NCBI GenBank assembly: GCA_007119795.1 | Contig: SKOZ01000033.1 | Coordinates: 1 to 24,490, forward strand | Source: Planctomycetales bacterium | GTDB taxonomy: Bacteria > Planctomycetota > Planctomycetia > Pirellulales > Thermoguttaceae | DNA length: 24,490 bases | Reading direction: 5' to 3' | Shown here: positions 23,447 to 24,490 of the stretch, piece after piece | Numbering within the stretch: the stretch's first letter is position 1 | Layout of the letters: each line of letters opens with the position of its first letter | Translations under genes and position numbers: made by a program | The notes under the pieces: model-generated | Told to the model about the DNA's origin: nothing | Database searches by the model: none | Seen by the model: only the letters and a program-made list of their open reading frames with translations

Positions 23447-23675
23447 GTAACCGTTCACGGGCTGGCCGGGGACTGGTCTATTTTTCGGCCAACAGACTCT
23501 ACTTTAGCGACCGACGATGCCCGAAAAATGGACCTGTCCTCTTACTTAACCCGACAACGCCCTTACCGCCGCGCCGGCCAAAGGTGACATTCCCATTTTC
23601 ACGGCCGAATCGCGTCATCCACGCCGAATACCGATGTGGCCGCGAAAATCGGGACAGTCCCCCGTGAACGGTTAC
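23447..23675. mobile_element. MITE/REP-like inverted-repeat element, copy 2
   Basis: This element of 229 bases has perfect 14-base terminal inverted repeats, GTAACCGTTCACGG (23447-23460) and CCGTGAACGGTTAC (23662-23675). It holds two internal stem-loops: about 23469-23490 with 23519-23540 (ATTTTTCGG / CCGAAAAAT cores), and about 23586-23606 with 23638-23660 (ATTTTCACGGCC / GGCCGCGAAAAT cores). The outer arms carry GGGGACTG and CAGTCCCC. It shares ends and stem sequence with the shorter element at 17011-17143. It has no coding capacity. No clear target-site duplication is visible. Confidence 0.8.
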
Positions 23676-23909
23676 GGCCGCCCGCAATAGCCGGCTCATC
23701 CACCGCCGCGGGTGAACCATCTCCCCACCGCGGAATCGCGCTCCCATTGTATTTCAATGCGAGACCCGGTGTGGGTGCGAAGCAGCTCAACATGATGTGT
23801 CCCGCTGTTCTCGGTCCGCCTCGTCAACAGCAGAACACAAGGCCGATGGATTCTCCCAGGGTCGCCGGAAGAGTTCCACCGCGATCATGGAGGCCAACTC
23901 CTCCTACCG
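23676..23909. other. Intergenic stretch, nothing firm recognised
   Basis: These 234 bases lie between the inverted-repeat element and the 3' end of the debranching-enzyme gene. They contain short CCGCGG-type inverted repeats (near 23707 and 23733) but no T-run terminator, no good promoter and no convincing frame. The rest of the gap, 23228-23446, holds only the esterase leader and its promoter. Confidence 0.4.
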
Positions 23910-24490
23910 CTATCCCTCGGTCATCGAGGAATCGGCAACCAGCACGACGACGGAGCGGGGAGCGACCTGGTACTGCAGGTCGGCAAGCGGCGCTTCCTGG
24001 CCCGGCTCGAGGAGGTCGTTGGGGCTGGGGAGGCTCGTGTCGACCACCCGCTTCCATCGTTCGGCAGGTCCCTCCTGGACCACGAACGTCAGCGGCTGCC
24101 ACCAGGCGTTGATCATTACGTAGATGTCCTGGTCCTCCTGGGAGGCGCCGTGGAGGCAGTAGGCGAGGCTGTGCGAGTGGTGTGCCATGTCGACCGTGGC
24201 CCCCACGCCGTACCAGCGGACGTCGCCCCGCCAGTACCTCGCGCGGGCGATGGAACGATGCGCCCGGCGGAAGGCAATCATCCCGCGGAAGAAGCGGAAG
24301 ACCTCGCCGTTCTCTTCCTGCCGGCTCCAGTCGAGCCAGCTCACCTCGCTGTCCTGGTTGTAGGGGTTGTTGTTCCCCCGCTGCGTCTGGAGGAATTCGT
24401 CGCCCATGCGGAACATGGGGGTGCCGTTGGCCAGCAGCAGGAGGCAGCAGAAGTTCTTCACCTGCCGGCGGCGGAGGGCCAGCACCTCGG
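23910..24490 (-). CDS. glgX: Glycogen debranching enzyme / isoamylase-type GH13, C-terminal part (cut by window edge)
   Basis: About 193 residues are read from the right edge to TAG at 23912-23910. The sequence LALRRRQVKNFCCLLLLANG and then TPMFRMGDEFLQTQRGNNN, with YNQDSEVSWLDW, is the hallmark end of the GH13 catalytic barrel in GlgX/isoamylase enzymes (relatives have LLAGDEFGRTQ.GNNNAYCQDNEISW). A C-terminal beta-domain follows (DIYVMINAWWQPLTFVV ... RVVDTSLPSP). These enzymes hydrolyse alpha-1,6 branch linkages of glycogen or limit dextrins in the cytoplasm. The catalytic Asp/Glu residues lie outside the window. GlgX is preferred over TreX or plant-type isoamylase only by general resemblance. 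Confidence 0.92.
   Translation of the reverse strand, partial: EVLALRRRQVKNFCCLLLLANGTPMFRMGDEFLQTQRGNNNPYNQDSEVSWLDWSRQEENGEVFRFFRGMIAFRRAHRSIARARYWRGDVRWYGVGATVDMAHHSHSLAYCLHGASQEDQDIYVMINAWWQPLTFVVQEGPAERWKRVVDTSLPSPNDLLEPGQEAPLADLQYQVAPRSVVVLVADSSMTEG

Noticed and set aside
22010..23587. + strand frame of 525 codons across the esterase gene
   Set aside because: It is antisense to the CE15-like gene with its catalytic motifs and runs into the inverted-repeat element.

Overview
The window is high-GC bacterial DNA that most resembles a member of the Planctomycetota. The reasons are two adjacent TPR / CRTAC1-like (FG-GAP plus ASPIC/UnbV) gene pairs, a transthyretin-like small-protein tail, a giant membrane-anchored TPR protein, a CE15-type esterase, and many genes without a clear Shine-Dalgarno sequence. 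This assignment is inferred from gene content; no rRNA or other marker gene is present.

Layout. (1) 1-6336, + strand: the 3' end of a transthyretin-like protein, then a compact four-gene run, TPR lipoprotein / ASPIC-UnbV propeller / membrane TPR protein / ASPIC-UnbV propeller. It looks like a tandemly duplicated two-gene module. A 7 x 7-bp tandem repeat sits at the seam between the two modules. (2) 6398-7327, - strand: a short-chain dehydrogenase. (3) 7500-9740, +: a degenerate HD-GYP / PAS / GGDEF signalling protein whose cyclase motif and product-inhibition site are intact. (4) 10053-16967, +: a roughly 2300-residue TPR protein containing two copies of a block of about 840 residues. It has a consensus -10 box upstream and a possible translated mini-ORF leader.

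(5) 16968-23909: an accessory zone flanked by two related inverted-repeat elements (17011-17143 and 23447-23675). From left to right it holds a small gene behind a strong promoter and an SD-sequestering hairpin; a metallopeptidase head joined out of frame to a patatin-like tail; a 5'-truncated, frameshifted metallophosphoesterase; an intact SRAP (YedK/HMCES) gene; a DUF2905-like tail and a DUF488-like head; two small unknown genes with their own promoter; and a secreted CE15-like esterase on the - strand. The many gene ends joined at abrupt breakpoints suggest repeated deletion or recombination, or an assembly artefact; sequence alone cannot separate these. (6) 23910-24490, -: the C-terminal part of a glycogen-debranching (GlgX/isoamylase-type) enzyme, cut by the window edge.

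How the genes may work together: the TPR/propeller cluster and the giant TPR protein look like cell-envelope scaffolding or binding proteins. The GGDEF protein would make c-di-GMP. The CE15 esterase and GlgX point to polysaccharide use. The accessory zone gives no sign of one coherent pathway.
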